Assembly (NCBI RefSeq): GCF_004134825.1
Contig: NZ_SDPN01000014.1
Location: 1-64,000 of the forward strand
Length of the DNA: 64,000 nt
Reading direction: 5' to 3'
From: Agromyces albus
GTDB taxonomy: Bacteria > Actinomycetota > Actinomycetes > Actinomycetales > Microbacteriaceae
How positions within the stretch are numbered: the first letter of the stretch is position 1; each line of letters opens with the position of its first letter. The position numbers were made by a program, and so were the translations under genes. Below, piece by piece: positions 8,553-16,932 of this stretch. The notes under the pieces are model-generated. The model made no database searches, was not told where the DNA came from, and was given only the letters and a program-made list of their open reading frames with translations.

Positions 8553-9796
8553 GCGAGGGCCCGGACCCTGGAGCCCTTGCCGACCACCGTGATGCCCGTG
8601 TCGGTGACGATGAAGCCCCGCGCGATGTCGTCGGCGCGATCGACGCCGATGCGGGCACCCGCCTCGACCACGACCTCCTTGTCGAGGATCGCCCGCTGCA
8701 CGGTGGCACCGGCCTCGATGCGCGCCCGGTCGAAGAGGATGGAGTCGGCGACATGCGCGCCGGAGCCGACGATCGCCCACGGGCCGAGCACGCTGCGCTC
8801 GACGTGCGCGCCCGAGATGACGGAGCCGAGCGAGACGATCGAATCGATGACCGTGCCGAGCGAGCCTCGCGCGTCGCGAGTGAACTTCGCGGGCGGGGAG
8901 TTCAACTGCTGGCTGAAGATGGGCCATTCCCGGTTGTAGAGGTTGAACACCGGCAGCACCGAGATGAGGTCTTGGTGCGCCTCGAAGAAGGAGTCGATCG
9001 TTCCGACGTCGCGCCAATAGTAGCGGTCGCGATCGGTCGAACCCGGCACGACGTTGTTCCGGAGGTCGTACACGCCCGCGTTGCCCTGCGCCACGAACGC
9101 CGGGATGATGTCGCCGCCCATGTCGTGACTCGAATCGGTGCGCTCCCCGTCGCGCAGCACGGCATCGATGAGCGCGTCGGCGTTGAACACGTAGTTGCCC
9201 ATCGAGGCGAGCACTTCGTGCGGTGCGTCAGCGAGGCCCACGGGGTCGGTCGGCTTCTCGAGGAACCGGCTGATGTGGCCGGGGCGCGCGGGATCGACCT
9301 CGATGACGCCGAACTGGTCGGCGAGCGAGATCGGCTGCCGGATCGCCGCGACGGTCGCGTCGTGGCCGGACTCGATGTGTGCGTCGATCATCTGGCTGAA
9401 GTCCATGCGGTACACGTGATCGGCGCCGACGACGGCGATGATGTCGGGCTGCTCGTCGTAGATGAGGTTGAGGCTCTGCAGGATCGCGTCGGCCGAGCCC
9501 GAGAACCAGCGCTTGCCGAGACGCTGCTGCGCCGGCACCGACGCGACATACGAGTTCAGCAGCCCGTTCATTCGCCAGGTCTGCGAGACGTGCCGGTCGA
9601 GACTGTGGGACTTGTACTGGGTGAGCACGACGATCTGCCGAAGCCCGGAATTCAGCAGATTGGAGAGCGCGAAGTCGATGAGCCGATACTGCCCGCCGAA
9701 CGGAACGGCTGGTTTCGCTCGGTCTTCGGTCAGGGGCATGAGTCGTTTGCCCTCGCCGCCGGCGAGGACGATGCCGAATACTTTGCGCGTCACCAT
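8549..9796 (-). CDS. glgC: Glucose-1-phosphate adenylyltransferase GlgC
   Basis: This 415-aa protein makes ADP-glucose from glucose-1-phosphate and ATP. The N-terminal nucleotidyltransferase domain shows [47 protein letters not shown] and FLEKP; the C-terminal third is a left-handed beta helix ([35 protein letters not shown]). Length and motifs match bacterial GlgC. ATG 9796 is 7 nt from the minus-strand hexamer TACGCT (9804-9809 on the plus strand), so the mRNA is probably leaderless. glgM is divergent, 81 bp away, as in mycobacteria. Confidence 0.95.
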   Translation of the reverse strand: MVTRKVFGIVLAGGEGKRLMPLTEDRAKPAVPFGGQYRLIDFALSNLLNSGLRQIVVLTQYKSHSLDRHVSQTWRMNGLLNSYVASVPAQQRLGKRWFSGSADAILQSLNLIYDEQPDIIAVVGADHVYRMDFSQMIDAHIESGHDATVAAIRQPISLADQFGVIEVDPARPGHISRFLEKPTDPVGLADAPHEVLASMGNYVFNADALIDAVLRDGERTDSSHDMGGDIIPAFVAQGNAGVYDLRNNVVPGSTDRDRYYWRDVGTIDSFFEAHQDLISVLPVFNLYNREWPIFSQQLNSPPAKFTRDARGSLGTVIDSIVSLGSVISGAHVERSVLGPWAIVGSGAHVADSILFDRARIEAGATVQRAILDKEVVVEAGARIGVDRADDIARGFIVTDTGITVVGKGSRVRALA

Positions 9797-9877
9797 GCCC
9801 CCCAGCGTAGCCAGAGCGAGGCCCCTGCGGGCACCGAAGTCGGAGCATGACGGATGCCGCTGCGCTAGCGTTGCACC
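9797..9877. promoter_or_regulatory. Divergent glgC / glgM promoter region
   Basis: The 81-bp gap holds two outward-facing -10-like hexamers: TACGCT on the minus strand (9804-9809), 7 nt from the glgC ATG, and TAGCGT on the plus strand (9866-9871), 6 nt from the glgM ATG. Both fit leaderless transcripts. No ribosome-binding site precedes glgM. Confidence 0.6.
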
Positions 9878-11065
9878 ATGCGCGTCGACCTGCTCACCCG
9901 CGAGTACCCACCCGAGGTCTATGGAGGAGCCGGCGTGCACGTCGCCGAGCTCGTGCGTGCCCTGCGTCGCGATCTCGAGGTCGTGGTGCGCTGCTTCGGT
10001 GCACCACGCGACGAGGCCGGCACATTCGGCTATCCCGCACCCGCGGAGTTCGCCGCGGCGAACCAGGCGCTCGGCACGATGGGGGTCGATCTCCTGATGG
10101 CGAGCGACGCCGCCGGAGCCGATCTCGTGCACTCGCACACCTGGTACGCGAACTTCGCCGGGTTCACGGCGAAGCGACTGCACGGCGTTCCGCACGTCGT
10201 GACCGCGCACAGCCTCGAACCGCTTCGCCCGTGGAAGGCCGAACAGCTCGGCGGTGGTTATCGGGTCTCCTCCTGGGTCGAGCGCACGGCGTTCGAAGAC
10301 GCCGACGCGGTGATCGCCGTGAGCGAGGGGATGCGCCGCGACATCCTGCGTTCGTACCCGTCGATCGACCCCGCCCGCGTGGAGGTGGTCTACAACGGCA
10401 TCGACCTCGAGGACTGGCGGCCGCTCGACGATCCCGACACGGTACGCGCGCTCGGTGTCGACCCCGACCGCCCGGCGGTCATCTTCGTGGGCCGGATCAC
10501 GCGCCAGAAGGGGCTGCCGTACCTGCTTCGCGCCGCGCGCCTGCTGCCTGAAGATGTGCAGCTCGTGCTCTGCGCGGGCGCGCCGGACACCGAAGACATC
10601 ATGGCCGAGGTCACCGCGCTCGTCGAAGCCCTGCGGGCCGAGCGAAGCGGCGTCGTCTGGATCGATCGGCACCTGCCGCGTGCCGAGCTCACCGCGTTGC
10701 TCACGGCCGCGACGGTGTTCGTCTGCCCCTCGGTCTACGAGCCGCTCGGCATCGTGAACCTCGAGGCGATGGCATGCGGCGCACCCGTCGTCGGCACGGC
10801 GACGGGCGGCATACCCGAGGTCGTCGATGACGGCGTCACCGGCGTGCTCGTTCCGATCGAGCAGGCCGACGACGGCACCGGAACGCCCCTCGATCCCGAT
10901 CGCTTCGTGGAAGACCTCGCCGCCGCACTCACTCGCGTCGTCGCTGATCCGGCGCGAGCGCGGGCCATGGGCGAGGCGGGCAGACTGCGCGCCGAGGCGC
11001 GATTCGCCTGGGACGCGATCGCCGGCCGCACTCGCGAGGTGTACGCGGCCGTTCTGGCTCGATAG
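9878..11065 (+). CDS. glgM: Actinobacterial GlgA/GlgM: GT4 ADP-glucose-dependent glycosyltransferase
   Basis: This 395-aa GT-B glycosyltransferase has [21 protein letters not shown] at the N-terminus, HSHTWYAN, the donor-site stretch [15 protein letters not shown] and the C-terminal [20 protein letters not shown] (E-x7-E signature of GT4). Its close mycobacterial counterpart (divergent from glgC) was named GlgA and later shown to make maltose-1-phosphate from ADP-glucose and glucose-1-phosphate, hence GlgM. I infer the same here; a true glycogen synthase activity is the alternative. The adjacent, divergent glgC would supply ADP-glucose. Confidence 0.88.
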   Translation: MRVDLLTREYPPEVYGGAGVHVAELVRALRRDLEVVVRCFGAPRDEAGTFGYPAPAEFAAANQALGTMGVDLLMASDAAGADLVHSHTWYANFAGFTAKRLHGVPHVVTAHSLEPLRPWKAEQLGGGYRVSSWVERTAFEDADAVIAVSEGMRRDILRSYPSIDPARVEVVYNGIDLEDWRPLDDPDTVRALGVDPDRPAVIFVGRITRQKGLPYLLRAARLLPEDVQLVLCAGAPDTEDIMAEVTALVEALRAERSGVVWIDRHLPRAELTALLTAATVFVCPSVYEPLGIVNLEAMACGAPVVGTATGGIPEVVDDGVTGVLVPIEQADDGTGTPLDPDRFVEDLAAALTRVVADPARARAMGEAGRLRAEARFAWDAIAGRTREVYAAVLAR

Positions 11066-11124
11066 CCCGCCGGGCGAGCACGTGCGCGTCAGGAGCCCAC
11101 TTCGTGCCCGATAGCATTGGGACC

Positions 11125-11910
11125 ATGGCGAGTACGGTTCTGCAGTTCCGCGATGTGTCGGTGGTCCGCGACGGCAATTCGATTCTCGACGGGGTGACGT
11201 GGAGCGTCGACTCCGACGAGCGCTGGGTGATTCTCGGGCCGAACGGCGCAGGCAAGACGACCTTGCTGCAGATCGCCGCCGCCGGGATGCATCCCACCAA
11301 GGGCACTGCCGACGTGCTCCAGGAGTCGCTCGGCAAGACCGATGTGTTCGAGCTCCGGCCGATGATCGGCTTCGCGTCGACCGCGATGGCGCGGAAGATC
11401 CCGCGCAATGAGACCGTGCTCGACGTCGTGCTCACGGCCGCCTATTCGGTGATGGGCCGATGGAACGAGGAGTACGAGGCCGTCGACCTCCGTCGTGCGC
11501 AGCGGGTGCTGAAGGAGTGGGGCCTCGAGGGTTTCGCCGAGCGCCGTTTCGGCAGTCTCTCCGACGGCGAGCAGAAGCGAGTCCAGATCGCCCGCTCGGT
11601 CATGACCGACCCCGAGCTGCTGCTCCTCGATGAGCCGGCCGCAAGCCTCGACCTCGGTGCGCGCGAAGAACTCGTCGGTCTCCTCGGCGGTTACGCCTCG
11701 TCGCCCTCGTCTCCGGCGATCGTGATGGTGACCCACCACGTCGAGGAGATCCCGAACGGCTTCACGCACGCGATGCTCCTCGCCCACGGTGGGGTCGTCG
11801 CGGCCGGTCCGCTCGACGACGCGCTCACCTCCGACACCCTCACCGAGACGTTCGGGATCCCGATCGAGCTCAGCGAGGCCAGCGGGCGATTCGTCGCGCG
11901 CGCCGCTTGA
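11125..11910 (+). CDS. Stand-alone ABC transporter ATP-binding protein
   Basis: This 261-aa protein is a single ABC ATPase domain: Walker [10 protein letters not shown], an unusual signature LSDGEQKRV, Walker [13 protein letters not shown] and switch His in MVTHHVEEI. There is no permease gene beside it, so its partner is unknown; it could act on its own in a non-transport role like other cytoplasmic ABC proteins. ATG 11125 follows TAGCAT (11112-11117) by 7 nt, supporting a leaderless start; the GTG at 11104 lies upstream of that hexamer and is unlikely. Confidence 0.85.
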   Translation: MASTVLQFRDVSVVRDGNSILDGVTWSVDSDERWVILGPNGAGKTTLLQIAAAGMHPTKGTADVLQESLGKTDVFELRPMIGFASTAMARKIPRNETVLDVVLTAAYSVMGRWNEEYEAVDLRRAQRVLKEWGLEGFAERRFGSLSDGEQKRVQIARSVMTDPELLLLDEPAASLDLGAREELVGLLGGYASSPSSPAIVMVTHHVEEIPNGFTHAMLLAHGGVVAAGPLDDALTSDTLTETFGIPIELSEASGRFVARAA

Positions 11911-11923
11911 CGTGCGCTTGCGA

Positions 11924-11940
11924 CGATTCTGCTAGAATCG
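11924..11940. promoter_or_regulatory. Promoter/operator palindrome before rpmE2
   Basis: CGATTCT-GCT-AGAATCG is a perfect 7-bp-arm inverted repeat that contains TAGAAT (11933-11938), a good -10 hexamer. TTGACG at 11907-11912 is a -35 candidate with a long 20-nt spacer. The palindrome could be a repressor site over the -10. A leader of about 85 nt with AAGGAA precedes the L31 start. Confidence 0.45.
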
Positions 11941-12032
11941 GTAGCTGGCCCGAGGGTCATCACGCTTTCCTGTCTGCGCGCGCTGCGTCTCGGCAGGTCC
12001 GAAGTCACCATCCGATCAACAAGGAAGTCTCC

Positions 12033-12281
12033 ATGAAGACCGACATCCACCCCGACTACGCCGCCGTCGTCTTCCGCGACCTCGCTTCGGGTGCCACGTT
12101 CCTCACCCGTTCGACGGTCTCGAGCGACAAGACGATCGAGCTCGATGGCGTCACCTACCCGGTGATCGACGTCGAGATCTCGTCGGAGTCGCACCCGTTC
12201 TACACGGGCAAGCAGCGCATCATGGACTCGGCCGGTCGCGTCGAGAAGTTCAACAAGCGCTTCAAGGGCTTCGGCCAGTAA
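12033..12281 (+). CDS. rpmE2: 50S ribosomal protein L31 type B
   Basis: This 82-aa protein matches L31 type [52 protein letters not shown]. It has no cysteine, so it is the zinc-free form; the zinc-binding form carries a CxxC pair. In many actinobacteria the zinc-free paralog is expressed when zinc is scarce under Zur control. I do not see a clear Zur-type AT-rich palindrome upstream, so that control is unproven here and this may be the main L31. AAGGAA lies just before ATG 12033. Confidence 0.95.
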   Translation: MKTDIHPDYAAVVFRDLASGATFLTRSTVSSDKTIELDGVTYPVIDVEISSESHPFYTGKQRIMDSAGRVEKFNKRFKGFGQ

Positions 12282-12289
12282 GAGCCGAC

Positions 12290-12325
12290 ACGAAAGGCGG
12301 GCGACCGAGGTCGCCCGCCTTTCGT
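12290..12325. terminator. Strong bidirectional terminator after rpmE2
   Basis: A perfect 16-bp stem (ACGAAAGGCGGGCGAC at 12290-12305, complement at 12310-12325) with a 4-nt loop CGAG. It separates rpmE2 from the convergent exonuclease gene (stop at 12350). The plus-strand side ends in CTTTCGT. Confidence 0.9.
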
Positions 12326-12349
12326 CGTGCCTGCGAGCGATTCCGCTGC

Positions 12350-13051
12350 TCAGCGCACCGGCCACTCGCCCGATGTGGTGAACTCGGGACTGCCGTTCGC
12401 CCGCCGCCACGCCTGGTAGTTCTCGGCTTGCTCGCGGCTCCAGTCGACCTGCTGCGCATGCAGCGCCGCCACGGCGGTCGTGGCCAGTTCGGGGAAGGCT
12501 CGGGCGATCGCCTGGGCGACCCGGCCGGCGGCCACGGCATCGGCGCCGGCGTCATGGGCGTCGATGAGCGAGACCCCGTAGTGCTCTGCTGTCGCGGAGA
12601 GGGTGCGCTTGCCGCGTCGGTATCGGTCGACGGCCTTGTCGATGACGAGCGGGTCGACGACGGCACCGGGCACCGGCAGCGCGGTGAGGCCGTACCGCAG
12701 CGCTTCGCGATCGAGCAGGGTCAGGTCGTAAGCGGCGTTGTACGCGACAATCGGCAGGCCGCGGCCCGCGACCTCGGTGAGGGCCGCGATGATCTCGGCG
12801 ACGGCGACGGGCGGTGTCTGCCCCTCGAGGCGCGCGCGCTCGGTGGTGACGCCGTGGATGATCGATGCCGCCATGGGGATCTCGACGCCGGGGTCGATGA
12901 TCCAGTCGCGCTGCTCGATCACCTCGCCGTCGCGCCCGAGCACACCGACGTACGCGGTGACGATGCGACTCGTCTCGACGTCGATGCCGGTGGTTTCGAG
13001 GTCGAAGACGGCCAGCGTGTCGGCCCAGGGAGCTGCGGTCGTGTCATCCAT
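12350..13051 (-). CDS. DnaQ-like 3'-5' exonuclease domain protein
   Basis: This 233-aa protein has the DEDDh exonuclease motifs: VFDLETTGID (Exo I, Asp-x-Glu), IVAYNAAYDLTLLDREA (Exo II) and DAHDAGADAVAAGRVA (Exo III, with the HxxxxD arrangement). SIIHGVTTERAR is also typical of the DnaQ/epsilon family. It is a free-standing proofreading-type or RNA-processing exonuclease; it is not fused to a polymerase. The C-terminus ends with WSREQAENYQAW, seen in short actinobacterial members. ATG 13051 is 6 nt from the minus-strand hexamer TAGCCT (13058-13063). Confidence 0.85.
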   Translation of the reverse strand: MDDTTAAPWADTLAVFDLETTGIDVETSRIVTAYVGVLGRDGEVIEQRDWIIDPGVEIPMAASIIHGVTTERARLEGQTPPVAVAEIIAALTEVAGRGLPIVAYNAAYDLTLLDREALRYGLTALPVPGAVVDPLVIDKAVDRYRRGKRTLSATAEHYGVSLIDAHDAGADAVAAGRVAQAIARAFPELATTAVAALHAQQVDWSREQAENYQAWRRANGSPEFTTSGEWPVR

Positions 13052-13163
13052 GTCGACAGGCTAGGGGTGGCCACCGTCAACAGCGGGGGAGCTGCTCGCG
13101 TGTCCGCGGCATCCGCTGTTGAGCGGGCTCTGACGCCCAGCTCGCGCCCGTAGAATGGCGAGG

Positions 13164-14057
13164 ATGATCGCTTCCCCGTACGCAGAGCAGCTCGCTCGCA
13201 TTCCCGTGCGGGAGCACCGCACCGACGTGGCCGGCACCGAGACCGCCTGGTGGGAGTACGGCGACGAGCGCGCTCCCGTGCTCGTGCTCGTGCACGGGTT
13301 CCGCGGCGACCACCACGGCCTCGAGCCGGTCGTCGCGCAACTGACCGGATTCCGCATCGTCTCACCCGACCTGCCGGGCTTCGGCGACTCAGCCAACTTC
13401 TCCGACCGGCCCCACGACATCGACGGTTATGCGGCCTGGCTGAGGGCGTTCCTCGCCGCGGTCGGCATCGAGGGCCGCTTCGCGCTGCTCGGCCACTCAT
13501 TCGGCTCCATCGTCGCTGCCGCGGCGGTGGCCGGGGGTCTCGCGCCCGAGCGACTCGTGCTCGTGAACCCGATCGGCGCACCGGCGCTCGAGGGTTCCCG
13601 CGGCGTCATGACCCGACTCGCCGTGTTCTACTACCGCATGGCCGCCGCCCTGCCCGAGCGAGCGGGCTTCGCGCTGCTGCGCAATGGAGCGATCGTGCGG
13701 GTCATGAGCGTGACGATGGCGAAGACCCGGTCGAAGACCCTGCGGCGCTGGATCCACGACCAGCACGATCGCTACTTCTCGGCGTTCGGCGATCGCGACG
13801 CCGTGCTCGAGGCGTTCCAGGCCTCCGTGAGCCACGACGTGCGCGAATACGCGCCGCAGATCGAGGAGCCGACGCTCCTCGTCGCCGCCGAGCGCGACGA
13901 CGTCACCCCGATCGCCGCCCAGCACCGGCTCGCCACGCTGTTCCCCGACGCCACGCTCGAGGTCATCCCCGAGGTCGGCCACCTGATCCACTACGAGACC
14001 CCCGGCGACGCCGCGGCGCGCATCCAGAAGTTCCTGCGCTCCGGAGCACGCGCGTGA
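13164..14057 (+). CDS. Alpha/beta-hydrolase fold protein
   Basis: This 297-aa protein has the alpha/beta-hydrolase plan: VLVLVHGFRGDHHGLEPV (oxyanion loop), DLPGFGDS, nucleophile elbow GHSFGS, late Asp in AERDDVTP and final His in GHLIHYE. Substrate is unknown. I chose ATG 13164 because the earlier ATG at 13155 lies inside the -10-like hexamer TAGAAT (13151-13156); 13164 sits 7 nt after it. The stop overlaps the start of the glycosyltransferase gene in GTGA, so the two proteins are probably made together and may act on the same glycoconjugate. Confidence 0.85.
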   Translation: MIASPYAEQLARIPVREHRTDVAGTETAWWEYGDERAPVLVLVHGFRGDHHGLEPVVAQLTGFRIVSPDLPGFGDSANFSDRPHDIDGYAAWLRAFLAAVGIEGRFALLGHSFGSIVAAAAVAGGLAPERLVLVNPIGAPALEGSRGVMTRLAVFYYRMAAALPERAGFALLRNGAIVRVMSVTMAKTRSKTLRRWIHDQHDRYFSAFGDRDAVLEAFQASVSHDVREYAPQIEEPTLLVAAERDDVTPIAAQHRLATLFPDATLEVIPEVGHLIHYETPGDAAARIQKFLRSGARA

Positions 14058-15151
14058 GGCTCGTCGTCGACTGCCGGTACATCCGCATCGGGCAGCACGA
14101 CGGCATCAGCCGGTTCACGGCCGGCATCGTGACCGAGCTCGGCAAGCGGCATCCGCTCACCATGCTGATCAGCGACCACCGGCAACTCGAGATGCTGCCG
14201 CCGTTGCCGTGGCAGCTCGTGAGTCCGGTCACGAGCATCCGTGAACCGTTCGTGGCGCTGCAGGTGAAGAAGCTCCGGCCCGATCTCGTCTTCACGCCGA
14301 TGCAGACGATGGGCTCGTGGGGGCGCGACTACCGCCTGCTGCTCACGGTGCACGACCTCATCTACTACGAGAACCGCACCCCGCCGCGCGACCTGCCGCT
14401 CGCCGTGCGCCTGTTGTGGCGGCTCTACCACCTCGCGTGGTGGCCGCAGCGGATGCTGCTCAATCGCGCCGATGCCGTGGTGACCGTCTCGCAGACAACC
14501 GCCGATCTCATCCGTGAACGTCACCTCACCGATCGCCCGGTGACCGTCGTGCCGAACGCCGCCGACGGCCTCGGCCGCCCGGAGCTTCCCCGGCGCAGGC
14601 CGGCCGCGAATCGACTCCTCTACATGGGTTCGTTCATGCCCTACAAGAACGTCGACACGCTCGTGCGCGCCGTCGCCGCGCTGCCCGACCACGAGCTGCA
14701 CCTCTTGAGCCGCATCACGCCAGTCGAGCGCGCCCGGCTCACGAGGCTCGCGCCGCAAGCGAGGCTCGTCTTCCATGACGGCGTGACGGATGCCGAGTAC
14801 GCCGAGCTGCTCGCCGGCGCCACCGCCCTCGTCACGGCCTCGCGGGCAGAGGGCTTCGGCATCCCGCTCGTCGAGGCCATGCGACTCGGCACGCCCGTCG
14901 TCGCGAGCGACATCCCGATCTTCCGCGAGATCGGCGGCGCAGCGGCCCTCTTCTTCGATCCCGACAATCCCGAGGGGCTCGTGGCCGCATTGTGGGCGCT
15001 CGAGCGCGAGGGGGAATGGGAGCGTCGTTCGGCGGCAGCAGTCGAAGCCGCCGCGGGCTACACCTGGAGCGAGTCAGCCGAGCGGCTGCTCGAACTCATG
15101 CGGCGCACGGTAGCGCCCGAATCACGCCGGCGCCGACGCACCCCCGCCTGA
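14054..15151 (+). CDS. GT4 family glycosyltransferase
   Basis: This 365-aa protein is a GT-B glycosyltransferase: VDCRYIRIGQHDGISRFTAGI at the N-terminus, LLTVHDLIYYENRTPP, VVTVSQTTADLI, VVPNAADG, LLYMGSFMPYKNVDTLV and SRAEGFGIPLVEAMRLGTPVVASD (E-x7-E type donor site). Its acceptor and donor are unknown; mannosyl or glucosyl transfer to a cell-envelope lipid or exopolysaccharide would be typical. The GTG start at 14054 overlaps the stop of the hydrolase gene. A very basic tail (SRRRRRTPA) could hold it at the membrane. Confidence 0.85.
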   Translation: MRLVVDCRYIRIGQHDGISRFTAGIVTELGKRHPLTMLISDHRQLEMLPPLPWQLVSPVTSIREPFVALQVKKLRPDLVFTPMQTMGSWGRDYRLLLTVHDLIYYENRTPPRDLPLAVRLLWRLYHLAWWPQRMLLNRADAVVTVSQTTADLIRERHLTDRPVTVVPNAADGLGRPELPRRRPAANRLLYMGSFMPYKNVDTLVRAVAALPDHELHLLSRITPVERARLTRLAPQARLVFHDGVTDAEYAELLAGATALVTASRAEGFGIPLVEAMRLGTPVVASDIPIFREIGGAAALFFDPDNPEGLVAALWALEREGEWERRSAAAVEAAAGYTWSESAERLLELMRRTVAPESRRRRRTPA

Positions 15152-15182
15152 ACTCCCCGCGCACAGGTGGCGCGGCGCGGTG

Positions 15183-16028
15183 TCACTCCAGCAGCGCCTC
15201 GGCCATGGCGGTGAGCGTCTCGCTCGCGCCGGCATCGATCTTCACGACGGCGCGGCTGTCGCCCTTCGTGATGCCGCGGTTCACGACGATGATGGGGAGC
15301 CGTCGCCGGCGTGCCTGCTCGATGAGCCGCATGCCCGAGTTGACGACGAGCGATGAGCCCGCGACGAGCAGGACCTCGGCCGATTGCACGAGCGACGCCG
15401 CTGCCTTGAAGATGTCGGCCGGCACGAACTCGCCGAAGAAGACGACGTCGGGCTTCAGCACCCCGCCGCACACGGTGCACGCGGGGATGGCCATGGCCTC
15501 GACGTCGTCGACCTGCACGTCGCCATCGGGCGCGAGCCGGATGGTGGTGCCGAGGTCGATCTCGGGGTTCAGCTCGGTGAGCCGGTCGGCGATCGCCTGG
15601 CGCGCATAGTGCTGGCCGCAGCTCAGGCACAGCACGCGATCCATGCTGCCGTGCAGTTCGACGACGTGGCGACTGCCGGCGCGGCGGTGCAGTCCGTCGA
15701 CGTTCTGCGTGACGACGCCTGAGACGACCCCGCCCGCTTCGAGCTTCGCGAGTGCCAGGTGTCCGATGTTCGGCCGGGCGCTGCCGAAGCTGCGCCATCC
15801 GAGGTGACTGCCCGCCCAGTACCGCTTGCGCGAGTTCTCAGACGCCAGGAAGGCCTGCACCGTCATCGGCGTGCGCACGGGCGCACCCTCGCCGCGATAG
15901 TCGGGAATCCCCGAGTCGGTGCTCACGCCGGCGCCCGTGAGAACGGCCACGCGCGCGCCCCGCATGAGGCCGATCGCCTCGTCGAGCAGGGCGTCGGTCG
16001 ATACGGGTACTCCGGTGCCGATTGACAC
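15183..16028 (-). CDS. Sir2 family NAD-dependent protein deacylase
   Basis: This 281-aa sirtuin shows GAGVSTDSGIPDYRG (residues 32-46), TQNVDGLH (107-114), catalytic His126 in ELHGSM, zinc cysteines 134/137 and 184/187, and LKPDVVFFGE, GSSLVV and VVNRG of the Rossmann part. It should remove acetyl or other acyl groups from lysines using NAD+. The Ala/Tyr/Arg pattern of class III desuccinylases is not clear, so the acyl preference is open. GTG 16028 has GGGAG upstream, and a minus-strand TAGAAT lies near 16050. It is divergent from the TrmH-type gene. Confidence 0.9.
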   Translation of the reverse strand: MSIGTGVPVSTDALLDEAIGLMRGARVAVLTGAGVSTDSGIPDYRGEGAPVRTPMTVQAFLASENSRKRYWAGSHLGWRSFGSARPNIGHLALAKLEAGGVVSGVVTQNVDGLHRRAGSRHVVELHGSMDRVLCLSCGQHYARQAIADRLTELNPEIDLGTTIRLAPDGDVQVDDVEAMAIPACTVCGGVLKPDVVFFGEFVPADIFKAAASLVQSAEVLLVAGSSLVVNSGMRLIEQARRRRLPIIVVNRGITKGDSRAVVKIDAGASETLTAMAEALLE

Positions 16029-16115
16029 ACGTCTCCCTTCGACGGTGGTCTGATTCTAGACGTGTCGGTTTACCGGAATGTTTCGTGCACTGGCAGGCTG
16101 GAGGCGAGGAGACCC

Positions 16116-16922
16116 ATGCACATCGAACGAGTCCGCGACGCGGCATCCGACGCTGTCGCCGACTTCGCGCGGCTGACCGACGTGACGCTGCGGAGCGCCA
16201 CCGAGCCCGAGCGAGGGCTCTACATCGCCGAGTCGGCGAAGGTCATCCGCCGGGCGGTCGCCGCGGGGCACCGGCCGCGCTCGGTGCTGATGGAGGAGAA
16301 GTGGCTGCCCGGATTGCAGGAGGCCCTCGCTCCGTTCGACATCCCGGTGCACCTCGCCGACCCCGACCAGCTCGAGGCGATCACCGGGTACCGCGTGCAC
16401 CGCGGGGCCCTCGCCGCGTTCGAGCGGCCCGAACTGCCCGATCCCGCTGAGCTGCTCACCGGCGCCCGCCGGGTCGTGGTGCTCGAGGACATCGTCGATC
16501 ACACGAACGTCGGCGCGATCTTCCGCTCGGTCGCGGCGCTCGGCGCCGATGCGGTGTTCGTCAGCCCGCGGTGCGCCGATCCGCTGTATCGCCGGAGCGT
16601 TCGCGTGAGCATGGGCACGGTCTTCCAGGTGCCGTGGACCCGGCTTCCCGAGTGGCCTGAAGCGGAGCGGATGCTGCGCGCCCACGACTTCGCCATCGCC
16701 GCGCTCGCCCTCGCCGACGGTGCCGTCTCGCTCAGGTCACTCGCGGCCGATCCGCCCACCCGGCTCGCCGTCGTGTTCGGCGCCGAGGGCGACGGGCTCA
16801 GCCGGAACGCACTCGCCGCGGCCGACACGGTCGTCACGATCCCGATGGCGCACGGTGTCGACTCCCTCAACGTCGCAGCGGCGGCCGCCGTCGTGCTCTA
16901 CGCGCTCAGCGCCGACGATTAG
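16116..16922 (+). CDS. TrmH (SpoU) family RNA 2'-O-methyltransferase
   Basis: This 268-aa protein has the SPOUT knot motifs in order: NVGAIFRSVAALGADAVFVSP (motif 1), VVFGAEGDGLS (motif 2) and IPMAHGVDSLNVAAAAAVVLY (motif 3), preceded by an N-terminal substrate-binding part (GLYIAESAKVIRRAVAAGH). It should methylate a ribose in rRNA or tRNA with S-adenosylmethionine; the target is not predictable here. ATG 16116 is preceded by GGAGG near 16100. The stop codon TAG is part of the -10-like TAGGCT of the next gene. Confidence 0.88.
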   Translation: MHIERVRDAASDAVADFARLTDVTLRSATEPERGLYIAESAKVIRRAVAAGHRPRSVLMEEKWLPGLQEALAPFDIPVHLADPDQLEAITGYRVHRGALAAFERPELPDPAELLTGARRVVVLEDIVDHTNVGAIFRSVAALGADAVFVSPRCADPLYRRSVRVSMGTVFQVPWTRLPEWPEAERMLRAHDFAIAALALADGAVSLRSLAADPPTRLAVVFGAEGDGLSRNALAAADTVVTIPMAHGVDSLNVAAAAAVVLYALSADD

Positions 16923-16932
16923 GCTCGAACGG

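Noticed and set aside
9797-10672. N-terminal extension of the GlgC frame
   Set aside because: It runs opposite glgM and has no GlgC family sequence; ATG 9796 has a matching -10 hexamer.
13155-13163. ATG 13155 as start of the alpha/beta hydrolase
   Set aside because: It lies inside the TAGAAT -10-like hexamer, which would put the start before the transcript begins.
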